IMG/VR virus record: IMGVR_UViG_3300034068_000207 | Location: 1 to 40,451 of that record | DNA from: a virus | Length of the DNA stretch: 40,451 nt | Strand: one strand, 5' to 3' | Shown here: positions 31,106-39,218 of the stretch, piece after piece | Layout of the letters: each line of letters begins with the position of its first letter | Position numbering within the stretch: position 1 is the first letter of the stretch | Made by a program: the position numbers and the translations under genes | Notes under the pieces: model-generated | Database searches by the model: none | Told to the model about the DNA's origin: nothing | The model's input: the letters and a program-made list of their open reading frames with translations, nothing else

Positions 31106-31342
31106 TTACTTGGCTGGTTTTGCGCCGAACGCGCTGTTGATTTCTTCCATTGTCAACTTGCCGTCGAGCGAGGCCGCGGCGAGCTTCTGGATTACGGCGG
31201 CACATGCGGCGAAACCGGCAAGAGCTGCTGCCTTAAACACGCTTAGTTCTGGAGCAAGAATTGCACTACCGCCAACGATAGCCAATGCTGAGGACAGGAA
31301 CACTGCCACGATACGACCGAGGATGTCTTGTGCTTTCTTCAT
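31106..31342 (-). CDS. Putative holin (78 aa)
   Basis: Residues about 8-30 (LGRIVAVFLSSALAIVGGSA) and 36-56 (FKAAALAGFAACAAVIQKLA) are two predicted transmembrane helices, followed by a charged tail (KLTMEEINSAFGAKPAK). It lies four bases before the endolysin gene. Two helices, small size and the position next to an endolysin fit a class II holin that opens the membrane for the endolysin. Confidence 0.75.
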   Translation of the reverse strand: MKKAQDILGRIVAVFLSSALAIVGGSAILAPELSVFKAAALAGFAACAAVIQKLAAASLDGKLTMEEINSAFGAKPAK

Positions 31343-31506
31343 TCTGATTCCTTTGTGCTAAGAGTTAAAGCTGCGTGAAGCACCAATGATACACCAACCA
31401 CCCAGATGGCTTGCCGGAGTGTTGGGCCTGACAGGGTGATCAAGACTAGACCTGTGCCTGCGTATGTCCATGCGTTGTCTTTGATGAGGTTGGCGAGGCG
31501 TTTCAT
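31339..31506 (-). CDS. Small two-helix membrane protein, possible second holin (55 aa)
   Basis: The ATG at 31506 overlaps the upstream stop and its TGA overlaps the next ATG, so it is coupled at both ends. Two hydrophobic segments are visible (YAGTGLVLITLSG and AIWVVGVSLVLHAALTL). It could be a holin, antiholin or inhibitor working with the 78-aa protein. Confidence 0.65.
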   Translation of the reverse strand: MKRLANLIKDNAWTYAGTGLVLITLSGPTLRQAIWVVGVSLVLHAALTLSTKESE

Positions 31507-32993
31507 GGTCGTCTCATTCTACTACCTGCTGCTGTGAGGGTTGTCCCTGCTGCGATGGCGATGAGGGTTCGGCGTTCTCCTACAGGGATGTTTGATCCTG
31601 TTGGCACATAGTCGTCGAATCCGCCGAAGATGTCTATGGTTTGTTCAAACACTTCTTGGACAGCCAAAGGTGCGTCTTGGATTGCTGCTGTGAGTTCGGC
31701 TATCTGTGTCTCGTCTAGTTGTTGGACTTCGATAGTTTCAAAGATTTCTGTGGCTTGTTCTTCGGTGATGACAGCCAACACTTCAGGGTTGGAGGCGAGG
31801 GCTTCGGCTTGGTCGGCTGTTACTGCGGTGGCAAGGATTTGGGTGATGAGTGCTACTGCTTCTTCGGGGGCTAGGTTTTCGATTGTGTCTACAACGGTGT
31901 CGAACTGTTCTTCGGTGAGGGGGATGTCTGTGTCGCCAGCGTCTAGGAGGGCTTCTACGAGTTCGGGTGGTAATTCCTCAATAAGTTCCATTGGGGGCAT
32001 TAGAGGGGGTTCTGGTGCGTCTAGTGGCATGTCTAGTGGCAAAGGCATGGTGTCGGGTGGCAGAGGCATGGTGTCTGGAGGCTCTGGTAGTAGCCCGACA
32101 AACGGTAGCGTATCGGGTGGATAAACAGTAGGGTATGTGTCCACAGGGTAAGGCATTGTGTCCACAACGTCGGGAGGGAGATTTAATGTTTCTGGTGGAT
32201 ATGTTTCAATCTCTGGTAGTACGAGGGGTGGTATCTCTGGCATGGCTGGCGGCTCTATTTGTGGTAGAGGAACCGTTGCTGGCGGCTCTGGCATTGTTGG
32301 CTCTACTGGGATTGTGGCGATTGTTTGAAGTGTCGTAGTAGTCAAGTTTGGTGGTGCAGCCACAGTCGTAGAGGGTGCAATAGTAGAAGTGGTCGTCGTT
32401 GTAGTCGTGGATGTTGTTGTGGATTCCCATGATGTTGTTGTCTCCTGAATAGTTGTTGTTGTTGTTGGGATTCCGTTAGTTGTGAACGCTTCATCTGGAA
32501 CTATCTCAAACCCTAAGCCGTCAATGTTCCAAGCAAGCATAAGGCACGAACCCCCGCCGTTCTCGTACATGTAGAGGTCTAGTGGTTGGCTGCCTGCAAC
32601 AATGTCTATCTGTCCTGATTCCATCCAAGTGCAACCCTGGTCATTCCAGTCGCCCCATTCGTTACCACCGATGTCAATGATGCCACCGTCATCTGATGCC
32701 AACCAAAACTCTATGGTGTCATGTTCAGGTATTTCGATGAAGCCTGTCATGTGAACCATGAACAAGTCGCCTGTGCAATCTAGGTACGGTTCACCGTCGT
32801 AGGAACGGTTGATGTTGTTTTCCACTTCACTACCGCATTCGGTATAGATGTTGTCTGACCGTGTTGGTGGTATCTCGTCGATGACGTAGTAGGTGGTGTT
32901 GAGTCCTGCTATCGGTTCAGCGTTAGCGGATGGTGCAAACAGTGCGAGTATTGCTACTGGCGCAAAAATCAGCCAACGGTTACTTCGACCCAC
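31503..32993 (-). CDS. Secreted PA14-like surface protein with Thr/Pro-rich stalk (496 aa)
   Basis: Residues 1-25 (RWLIFAPVAILALFAPSANA) form a signal peptide. Residues about 25-170 resemble a PA14 domain (FWLASDDGGIIDIGGNEW; PLDLYMYENGGGSCLMLAWN), a beta fold used in carbohydrate binding. A Thr/Ser-rich stretch (about 175-225) is mucin-like, followed by a long Pro-rich stalk and an acidic helical part. The end (RRTLIAIAAGTTLTAAGSRM, then RRP) may be a weak membrane anchor. It is coupled to the lysis genes. It may coat infected cells or act at release; it could instead be a virion protein. Confidence 0.7.
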   Translation of the reverse strand: MGRSNRWLIFAPVAILALFAPSANAEPIAGLNTTYYVIDEIPPTRSDNIYTECGSEVENNINRSYDGEPYLDCTGDLFMVHMTGFIEIPEHDTIEFWLASDDGGIIDIGGNEWGDWNDQGCTWMESGQIDIVAGSQPLDLYMYENGGGSCLMLAWNIDGLGFEIVPDEAFTTNGIPTTTTTIQETTTSWESTTTSTTTTTTTSTIAPSTTVAAPPNLTTTTLQTIATIPVEPTMPEPPATVPLPQIEPPAMPEIPPLVLPEIETYPPETLNLPPDVVDTMPYPVDTYPTVYPPDTLPFVGLLPEPPDTMPLPPDTMPLPLDMPLDAPEPPLMPPMELIEELPPELVEALLDAGDTDIPLTEEQFDTVVDTIENLAPEEAVALITQILATAVTADQAEALASNPEVLAVITEEQATEIFETIEVQQLDETQIAELTAAIQDAPLAVQEVFEQTIDIFGGFDDYVPTGSNIPVGERRTLIAIAAGTTLTAAGSRMRRP

Positions 32994-33298
32994 GCCAATG
33001 TTTCTTCATCCCACATGTAGTCACCTTCAGGTTTTGGTGTTGGTGCTTGCCAATCATTGTTGGAATCCAACGACCATGAGGCAAACGGTTGTGGTGCTAC
33101 GAACTGGTCTTTGACAGCATCGTATGCGTAGCCTGTGCCTGCGTATTGTTTGCGAATACGGTTTGTGTAACTGGTTTGTATCCAAGTGCCACCAAGTAGG
33201 TTGTTGCACCACTCTGCACCGTTGGTTTCGTGTTCGTCTGCTACAACGATTACTCGTAGGACTTTGTTGTTTGAATCTATTTCTGCAAAATGTGCCAT
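32969..33298 (-). CDS. Small conserved tail-associated protein (109 aa)
   Basis: The sequence opens MAHFAEIDSNNKVLRVIVVA and has NNLLGGTWIQTSYTNRIRKQ and YAGTGYAYDAVKDQFV. It ends in a Trp/Pro-rich part (PTPKPEGDYMWDEETLAWVE). I recognise the pattern as one common in aquatic phages next to tail-fibre genes, of unproven function. It overlaps the next gene by 25 bp. Confidence 0.75.
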   Translation of the reverse strand: MAHFAEIDSNNKVLRVIVVADEHETNGAEWCNNLLGGTWIQTSYTNRIRKQYAGTGYAYDAVKDQFVAPQPFASWSLDSNNDWQAPTPKPEGDYMWDEETLAWVEVTVG

Positions 33299-33307
33299 GA
33301 CTTTTTC

Positions 33308-34153
33308 CTATCCGATTGGGTATCTAATAATAACAATGCCTGAACCACCAGCACCACCGTTTTGTGTGCCATTACCAACTGCACCACCGCCACCACCACC
33401 AGTGTTTACCGTGCCAGCGACACCAGCATTTCCGCCACCGCCCGCACCACCAAGACCGTCAGCAGTGCCTGTTCGAGTGCCGCCACCGCCACCGCCTGCG
33501 TATGTAACAGATGTGCCAGTTATTGAAGATGCAAAACCAGCACCGCCATTACCACCCAAATCTGTAGCCGCATTAATGTCTTGACCTGCCGCAGATGCAC
33601 CACCACCACCAGCCGATGCTTCGTTACCCGAACCACCGTTTGTTATATTGCCTCCCCTAAATCCCTGCCCAGATGTACCCAAACCACCTGATTGACTACC
33701 ACCTCCCGAAAAGCCATTAACTCCTCCACCCGAACCACCATCCTTGTCATCGGTATTACTTCCGCCTCTACCGCCACCAGTAGAAGTAACAGAACTAAAC
33801 ACGCTGTTGCTTCCTTTAGTGTCAACAGCACCGCCACCACCGACAGTGACCGTGTATGAAGTTCCAGCAGTCAAAGACTGTGTGCCAGTTAGCAAACCTC
33901 CTGCACCACCACCGCCACCACCAGCAGTAAGAGGGTTATTTCCTCCGCCACCACCTGCGACAACCAAATACTCAACAGAACCGAGAGAAGCGGATGGAGA
34001 AACACTCAACGTTCCAGTAGATGTAAAAGAATGAACCTTATAGAACACTCCGTTAGCAGAGGCATACGATTCCGTGCCACCCGAAAGAACAGATTGCAAA
34101 GGATATCTAACAGAATCTTTTACATACTTGCTGACCCGTGTTCTGCTACGCAT
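33308..34153 (-). CDS. Glycine-rich adhesin-like tail protein, copy B (281 aa)
   Basis: The protein begins with a short basic head, then HSFTSTGTLSV and VEYLVVAGGGGG, and continues as a Gly-rich body with many GGGG runs, ending in GGSGIVIIRYP. The body probably forms polyglycine helices, as in phage receptor-binding adhesins. It is a tandem paralogue of the upstream gene, with which it shares TSGQGF, SSITGTSV and the closing GGSGIVI motif. It overlaps that gene by one base (TAATG). Confidence 0.8.
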   Translation of the reverse strand: MRSRTRVSKYVKDSVRYPLQSVLSGGTESYASANGVFYKVHSFTSTGTLSVSPSASLGSVEYLVVAGGGGGNNPLTAGGGGGGAGGLLTGTQSLTAGTSYTVTVGGGGAVDTKGSNSVFSSVTSTGGGRGGSNTDDKDGGSGGGVNGFSGGGSQSGGLGTSGQGFRGGNITNGGSGNEASAGGGGASAAGQDINAATDLGGNGGAGFASSITGTSVTYAGGGGGGTRTGTADGLGGAGGGGNAGVAGTVNTGGGGGGAVGNGTQNGGAGGSGIVIIRYPIG

Positions 34154-35025
34154 TATGCCACCGTCACAGTCGTTGAACCAGTCGAAGTAAACGAATGAAT
34201 CGTGTACCCACCCGAAGAAGTAATTGTTCCACCACTCACAGCGACACCTGCCTGTGTTGCGTCAGAAGTGAGGTAACGGAAAATGACGATACCTGAACCA
34301 CCAGCACCTGGAGTATGAGCAGTGGTATCGGAAGCACCACCACCACCGCCACCCGTATTGGCAACGCCGCTTTGTGCATTGTTGACTCCGTTGTCCCCGC
34401 CCTTGCCGCCACCTCCAAGACCTCCAGCACCACCCAAAAATACTCCCGCAACCGAGCCGCTACCACCACCACCAGCACGAGCAACAGAAGTGCCAGTAAT
34501 ACTGGAAGCCAAACCATCGCCACCTTCTGAACCCGTTTCTAAAGCCGCCCCAACATTTTGACCTATTTCACTAGCACCACCACCACCGCCACCAATACGA
34601 CCACCAGAGGTGCCACCACCAAAACCCTGCCCACTGGTTCCAACACCACCCGTGCCAGGAGTACTTGCGGAACCAGCACCACCGCCACCCGAACCACCAA
34701 CGGAACCATTACCACCGTTGGCAAGTCCACCCTTACCGCCACCAGTAGAAGTAACAGAACCAAATACGCTGTTAGAACCAGATGTGTTTGCCGCACCGCC
34801 AGCACCAACCGTCACAGTTGTTGAACCAACAGGCAACAAAGTAATTGAAGTTAAATATCCGCCTGCACCACCACCGCCACCACTACCTCCACTGTCTGCA
34901 CCGCCACCGCCGCCACCGCCACCAGCGACAACAAGATACTCAACATCAACACCCTGCAAAGAAGGATTCAACCAATACTTAACAGAAGTAGAAACCCGTG
35001 ACCGAGTATCGTAACGAAGCACCAT
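34153..35025 (-). CDS. Glycine-rich adhesin-like tail protein, copy A (290 aa)
   Basis: This protein has VEYLVVAGGGGGG near its start, a Gly-rich body with SNSVFGSVTSTGGGKGG, TSGQGFGGG and SSITGTSVARAGGGG, and GGSGIVIFRYL near residue 245. The last residues contain HSFTSTGSTTVTV. In copy B that same HSFTSTG module lies at the N-terminus, before VEYLVVAG. It is probably a tip adhesin that contacts the host surface, though this is inferred from composition. Confidence 0.8.
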   Translation of the reverse strand: MVLRYDTRSRVSTSVKYWLNPSLQGVDVEYLVVAGGGGGGGGADSGGSGGGGGAGGYLTSITLLPVGSTTVTVGAGGAANTSGSNSVFGSVTSTGGGKGGLANGGNGSVGGSGGGGAGSASTPGTGGVGTSGQGFGGGTSGGRIGGGGGGASEIGQNVGAALETGSEGGDGLASSITGTSVARAGGGGSGSVAGVFLGGAGGLGGGGKGGDNGVNNAQSGVANTGGGGGGASDTTAHTPGAGGSGIVIFRYLTSDATQAGVAVSGGTITSSGGYTIHSFTSTGSTTVTVA

Positions 35026-35034
35026 GCTTCGACC

Positions 35035-35397
35035 CTACGAAATCTGGTTGACGTAGCCAGTAAGAAGAATCACATCAGCAGTAGCAGCAAACGCCTTCAC
35101 AACCTTAGTGTTCTGCAAAATAAGACCAGGAACAACAAGAACCAAACCAGACTCAGCCGCAATCGTCAACTCGATATTCCCATCAGCAGCCGTAGCAGTA
35201 CCCCACTCCAACGTGAGTTTCACAGCCGAAGAAGAAGTATTGTTCGCATACAACCAAATCTCATCAAACAAACCAGCAGTAGTCACCGTTGTGTAACAAG
35301 TGTGAACTGTTACCGTGGCAGCAGTAGAGGTGCCAGTGACCTTGATAGCCATACCATCAGTAGAACCCGATAGTTTCTTTTTTGTAAATGTTGCCAT
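35035..35397 (-). CDS. Small beta-rich virion protein (120 aa)
   Basis: The N-terminus MATFTKKKLSGSTDGMAIKV is followed by Thr/Val/Ala-rich strands (TVTVHTCYTTVTTAGLFDEI; KLTLEWGTATAADGNIELTI). It resembles a small structural or decoration protein seen beside tail-fibre genes of aquatic phages. No function is established. It lies between the fibre-like and glycine-rich genes in the leftward unit. Confidence 0.7.
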   Translation of the reverse strand: MATFTKKKLSGSTDGMAIKVTGTSTAATVTVHTCYTTVTTAGLFDEIWLYANNTSSSAVKLTLEWGTATAADGNIELTIAAESGLVLVVPGLILQNTKVVKAFAATADVILLTGYVNQIS

Positions 35398-35406
35398 GAT
35401 TGCTCC

Positions 35407-35910
35407 TTAACTAAAGACTTGGATTGCCATAATGTTTTGGTCATCATCAAAAGTTACTGGTGAAGCCGCAACAGCCCATGCTACACCGTTCGCAGCAGAC
35501 GAATCAGCAGTCAACACATGCGTGTCAGTACCAACAGGCAAACGATTCAACACCGAACCAGTAGTAACCAACAAGTCACCCTTAGTCGTCAACTTAGAAG
35601 CCAACTCATTTGCTTCATCAGCATCATCAGCTGTAAACACCGGATAGATCGTCGCACCAGAACTATGTGCCACAGCAGTCGTATCATCAGCTGCGCGAGT
35701 CAACGTCAAAGTAGAACCCGAAATCGTTGCTGAACACTTCTCCTCAGATGAAGTACCTGGATCAATCACCACATAAAACGGAACACCAGCAGTAGACGGC
35801 CAACCTGTAGTCGCAGTCAACGTAACCGACGTGTCGGCAATACTCAAAGAACTAGAGGTCGTGGTGGATGCCGCAGCACCTTTGTATTGTCGTCTAATTA
35901 CAGCAGCCAT
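35407..35910 (-). CDS. Tail-fibre-like protein (167 aa)
   Basis: Residues about 25-100 share a motif with the 294-aa protein (DTSVTL..., VIDPGTSSEE, LTLTRAADDTTAVAHSSGA). The C-terminal part (KLTTKGDLLVTTGSVLNRLP; TADSSAANGVAWA) matches the repeat found in many phage tail fibres, of the type [TV]KGDL[LI]..TG....LPVG...HVL.AD..A..GV.WA. It likely connects tail and adhesin. Confidence 0.78.
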   Translation of the reverse strand: MAAVIRRQYKGAAASTTTSSSLSIADTSVTLTATTGWPSTAGVPFYVVIDPGTSSEEKCSATISGSTLTLTRAADDTTAVAHSSGATIYPVFTADDADEANELASKLTTKGDLLVTTGSVLNRLPVGTDTHVLTADSSAANGVAWAVAASPVTFDDDQNIMAIQVFS

Positions 35911-35929
35911 AGTTGTCCTTTATCATACA

Positions 35930-37762
35930 CTATCTAACCGAACGCATAATTACCGTACATGTGCCATCCCAATCCCACTCGTTATGGGAATGAGCCGAGT
36001 CCACAGGTTGCCAGCGCACATCTTCAACAATCACCGAATAGGTATCCAAGTTCTCCTGATAGGTGATGACCGATGGGGTTTCCACCAAAGATCGCAAACG
36101 GAACAGTTCGTCATCCACATCAAAAAAGTAGTCTCGACCTTTCACGTTGATCTTATGATGCAACAGCAAAGGGACACTAAAGATTTGTGAACGCAACGGA
36201 GCTGCATACGCCCGACCCATCCAGCGTGTCAGCACAGGACCAACCGTGGCAGTAGCCGAACGTGTCATGGTGAGCCGAACCTCAGCCTCAAAAACTCTTG
36301 TCTCAAACCCATCAAACGTGGATTCCAAACTGTTAGCAATTGACTGTGTGCCAACCGTGGCATACGACCCACCATCAGAAGCCACAGACAGCGCAACCGT
36401 GCCATTTAGCTGTTCGGTACGCAAATCCCATTTAGGAACAAACTTGCTGTCCGGTACACCCCAACGATAGATACCTGAATCAATAGTTCCTGAAGCAACA
36501 AGATCAGTGGCATGTTCACAATAAACGCCTAATCCGGTAACTGTAAACACAGGGCGAGTTCCGTACATGCTGACCGAAGGAACAGCACCCTGACCCGTAA
36601 CCATCAAATCTGCTGCCCATGCAGGCTGGTTGGTGGCAACCTGTGAACTGATGTCCATACGCCCCAAGCCTGTAGATGTCGCATCAAGGTTTTTGTATGA
36701 GAACCAAACAAACCGACCTTGTGAAGCAAACGCATCAACCTGTCCAACCTCGATCAACGGTCCGACAACAAGGTTGCCGTTGTCATCCGATGAAGCAAAC
36801 CTGAACCCTGTGGTTGTGCCGATCAGCACATAACCTAAATACGAATCTATTGCTGTAACGATTTCACCTTCAGGTAGTTCGGCTGCCACAGTTGGTGAAT
36901 CCAGAGCCGATCCATCTGTTTTGATAGTTGTTTTGTAAATCAACGATGTTTGACCTGCGTACCCTGCTGCATAAATATGGTTTTGTCCACCAGCAAACCC
37001 CACCCATGACCAAGTGCTGTTTCCGTGAGTGAACAACCCTGCGCCTGGACCACCTGAACTAATAAAGTTGTAGATCGTGGCACCAGCAGCAGCCATCAAA
37101 CGGCCTTTAGTGTATTTGATTTTAGTAAACGTGTCCGAACCACTAATGTAGGAACTGAACGCACCCGTAGAGGTGTTGGTTACATGAATACCGTGAGATG
37201 CAAAACCAACCCATACGTTGTAACCGTCGCTTGTCATTGAACTAACATTTCCAGCAGGTTCAGAAGTACACGATGTAGGGCTAGCAGTAAGGCTCGTGTA
37301 GAACGTGACGTTGCCACCCGAAGCCACATACAAGCGTGTGCCAGCAACAATAGATTTTAATGTCGCAGCAGCATCAGACAAGATTTGAGTGGTGTCTTTC
37401 AACAACGACAACTTGCCACGATCCCAAACATTCACACCCTTACTAGAACGGAAACGGTATGCTTCAGCGTCAGCAGTATCCGAATAGTTTTGGCCTGCAC
37501 CATAATGCCAAGACGACTGTGAACGCCTCCACAAACCTTGCGGGTTGATAGCAGCCTCACCAGGTTCAGCCGACTGGTCAACCGAGTCACGAACACGCGC
37601 ATCAAACTGGCGTGTGAAATCATTAGATTTTGTGTCAATCAAATATGGTCGACCGTTAACAGCCACAGGGAAAACATACGGAACAAGTTGTGTTGTACCA
37701 GTACCCGTATAAAACGATGCACCACCAAGAAATGGGCTACTAAAATCTAAAACGTATGCCAC
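35930..37762 (-). CDS. Large tail protein, beta-propeller-like (610 aa)
   Basis: The sequence has repeated strand-turn-strand segments (NVWVGFASHGIHVTNTSTGA; YVLIGTTTGFRFASSDDNGN; HIYAAGYAGQTSLIYKTTIK), as in beta propellers. The start MAYVLDFSSPFLGGASFYTG and the C-terminal DYFFDVDDELFRLRSLVETP frame it. It lies one base after the 294-aa gene and is probably a tail hub or fibre-base protein. No enzymatic motif is seen. Confidence 0.78.
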   Translation of the reverse strand: MAYVLDFSSPFLGGASFYTGTGTTQLVPYVFPVAVNGRPYLIDTKSNDFTRQFDARVRDSVDQSAEPGEAAINPQGLWRRSQSSWHYGAGQNYSDTADAEAYRFRSSKGVNVWDRGKLSLLKDTTQILSDAAATLKSIVAGTRLYVASGGNVTFYTSLTASPTSCTSEPAGNVSSMTSDGYNVWVGFASHGIHVTNTSTGAFSSYISGSDTFTKIKYTKGRLMAAAGATIYNFISSGGPGAGLFTHGNSTWSWVGFAGGQNHIYAAGYAGQTSLIYKTTIKTDGSALDSPTVAAELPEGEIVTAIDSYLGYVLIGTTTGFRFASSDDNGNLVVGPLIEVGQVDAFASQGRFVWFSYKNLDATSTGLGRMDISSQVATNQPAWAADLMVTGQGAVPSVSMYGTRPVFTVTGLGVYCEHATDLVASGTIDSGIYRWGVPDSKFVPKWDLRTEQLNGTVALSVASDGGSYATVGTQSIANSLESTFDGFETRVFEAEVRLTMTRSATATVGPVLTRWMGRAYAAPLRSQIFSVPLLLHHKINVKGRDYFFDVDDELFRLRSLVETPSVITYQENLDTYSVIVEDVRWQPVDSAHSHNEWDWDGTCTVIMRSVR

Positions 37763-37763
37763 G

Positions 37764-38648
37764 TTAAACCCTAATAGTTAGTGGGTATTGCCGAGCCAGC
37801 TTAGAAGCCTCAGCAATAATGCGATCACGACGCAACCTCAAAATGTTTGTAACCGAATTAGAAATAGAACCAGCAGGAACCTCATCTGATCTACGAGTGT
37901 CACCTTGCGATTCAATGAAGTTGCGTTTTACTTCACGCACAGACAACATGCGAGCCATCACACCCATCTCAACAATGTCTTCCATGTTTATCGGCATCAA
38001 ACAAACCGACTGAATATCTGACGACGTAGTAGACGCACGAACAAATGGGGCTTTGTATCGAACACGCAAAGTACCTGCCATAGACACCTCATCAAAAGTT
38101 AAAGCAAACCCTGACGCAAAATCGGATGTAGGCAAATCCCTTGACAAACGAACCCCACGCAACACCGGATAATCAGAAGACAAATACCTCAACCGCACAT
38201 CAATCAAATCGATAATCGTGGTTGCGCTAGTCAAGTTAACCTGACGGTCAGAACCGTTGTAATCAACATTCGCCGCAATCACCCGAAACAGGCCGTTGGA
38301 TGGGCTAGACAAATCATCTAGTTCCTGGTTAAACGAATCCAACAGTTGTTGCTGAGGAAAACGTGGGTTCAAAATAGCAAGTGCGCCAGCCGTATGTGCA
38401 GCAGCAGTCGTACCCAAATAGCCTCGCTCAACAGTCAAAGTTTTAGAACCTGACTCAGCAACCCAGACATACATGAGTTCCGAATCAATTTCAAAAACTG
38501 ATCCAGCGCGCAAACCAGCCAAGTCATAAGACATGACAATAGAAGTATCTGACGATGTAACGGTTGTTGCTAACTTGTTCCGTTCCTCAATCGTTCCAGA
38601 TAACAGTTGCCGTGACACCCTGTTGATGAGCGCACCAGCAGTAGACAT
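37764..38648 (-). CDS. Tail or head-tail connector protein (294 aa)
   Basis: Residues about 25-95 contain DTSIVMSYDLAGLRAGSVFE, ELMYVWV and LTVERGYLGTTAAAHTAGAL, a module that is also present in the 167-aa fibre-like protein. The second half has beta segments and a helical C-terminus (LRLRRDRIIAEASKLARQYP). Its place before the 610-aa tail gene suggests an adaptor of the short tail, but function is inferred from context only. Confidence 0.72.
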   Translation of the reverse strand: MSTAGALINRVSRQLLSGTIEERNKLATTVTSSDTSIVMSYDLAGLRAGSVFEIDSELMYVWVAESGSKTLTVERGYLGTTAAAHTAGALAILNPRFPQQQLLDSFNQELDDLSSPSNGLFRVIAANVDYNGSDRQVNLTSATTIIDLIDVRLRYLSSDYPVLRGVRLSRDLPTSDFASGFALTFDEVSMAGTLRVRYKAPFVRASTTSSDIQSVCLMPINMEDIVEMGVMARMLSVREVKRNFIESQGDTRRSDEVPAGSISNSVTNILRLRRDRIIAEASKLARQYPLTIRV

Positions 38649-38762
38649 TTACTTCTTTTTCTTGGCCTTCATCATCGGTTTGTCCATCTTCTTGGCCATT
38701 TTCTTTGCGTCAGCCTTACCTTTGGCGGTGTAAGGGAATTTCATTTTTCCAACTTTAGGCAT
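38649..38762 (-). CDS. 37-aa lysine-rich miniprotein
   Basis: The ATG at 38762 gives a 37-residue, strongly basic product (KFPYTAKGKADAKKMAKKMD, then a Lys/Met-rich end). Its stop is directly before the 294-aa start. Similar basic miniproteins occur in pairs or triplets near tail genes in aquatic phages and may bind DNA or be packaged; here that is inference. Confidence 0.6.
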   Translation of the reverse strand: MPKVGKMKFPYTAKGKADAKKMAKKMDKPMMKAKKKK

Positions 38763-38803
38763 AATCGTTCCTTTCAAGGTTTAGAAAAACAGATTACCAC
38801 ACA

Positions 38804-39064
38804 TCAACAATCCCATTTGCGTAACGCCAAAGCCTTCCGAGTCGGCTTTCCCTTGCTGTCCTTCAACGGACCTGGCATCCCGCCCATACGCGCACAAAAC
38901 GATTTACGTCGAGCAGCCGCTTTAGGTGACTTCGCTGCTTGCTTCGCTGACACAGGTGGTTTCAGATTCATACCTTGCGCTTTGGCAGATGCACGACCTT
39001 TAGCGTTCAAACCACCAGCAGGATTCTTGCCTTCTTTGCGTTGCCAAGCAGCAGTCTTAGCCAC
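38804..39064 (-). CDS. Small basic virion-associated protein, DUF6321-like (86 aa)
   Basis: The GTG start overlaps the upstream stop. The protein is Lys/Ala/Arg-rich with AAWQRKEGKNPAGGLNAKGR, KSFCARMGGM and a C-terminal LRKWDC. I recognise this layout as that of a widespread phage family of unknown function (DUF6321), usually beside structural genes. It is probably packaged or nucleic-acid binding. Confidence 0.78.
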   Translation of the reverse strand: MAKTAAWQRKEGKNPAGGLNAKGRASAKAQGMNLKPPVSAKQAAKSPKAAARRKSFCARMGGMPGPLKDSKGKPTRKALALRKWDC

Positions 39065-39218
39065 GCTTCTTTGCGGCCTTCATGTTGTCAATCAAATTAG
39101 GGTACGGGCGACCAGCAGCTTTAGCCGAAGCCTTCGCAGCAGCCTTCTTCTTTGGGGACAACTTCTTAGATTTCTTTTTAGGGTTTGGTGTATCCCAAAC
39201 TGCTTTAGGTTTCATCAT
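39057..39218 (-). CDS. 53-aa lysine-rich miniprotein
   Basis: The ATG at 39218 overlaps the glycosyltransferase stop (ATGA); a second ATG follows immediately. The product has PKAVWDTPNPKKKSKKLSPK, then KASAKAAGRPYPNLIDNMKA, a phage-type basic miniprotein. It overlaps the DUF6321-like gene by 8 bp. With the two following genes it forms a row of three basic miniproteins. Confidence 0.65.
   Translation of the reverse strand: MMKPKAVWDTPNPKKKSKKLSPKKKAAAKASAKAAGRPYPNLIDNMKAAKKRG

Noticed and set aside
32380-32470. Tandem trinucleotide runs resembling a short repeat array
   Set aside because: They encode the Thr-rich stalk of the 496-aa protein; no spacers or conserved repeats, so not CRISPR.
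33744-35014. Pro/Thr-rich rightward frames opposite the glycine-rich genes
   Set aside because: They are complements of GGN-rich codons with proline runs; same explanation as other antisense shadows.
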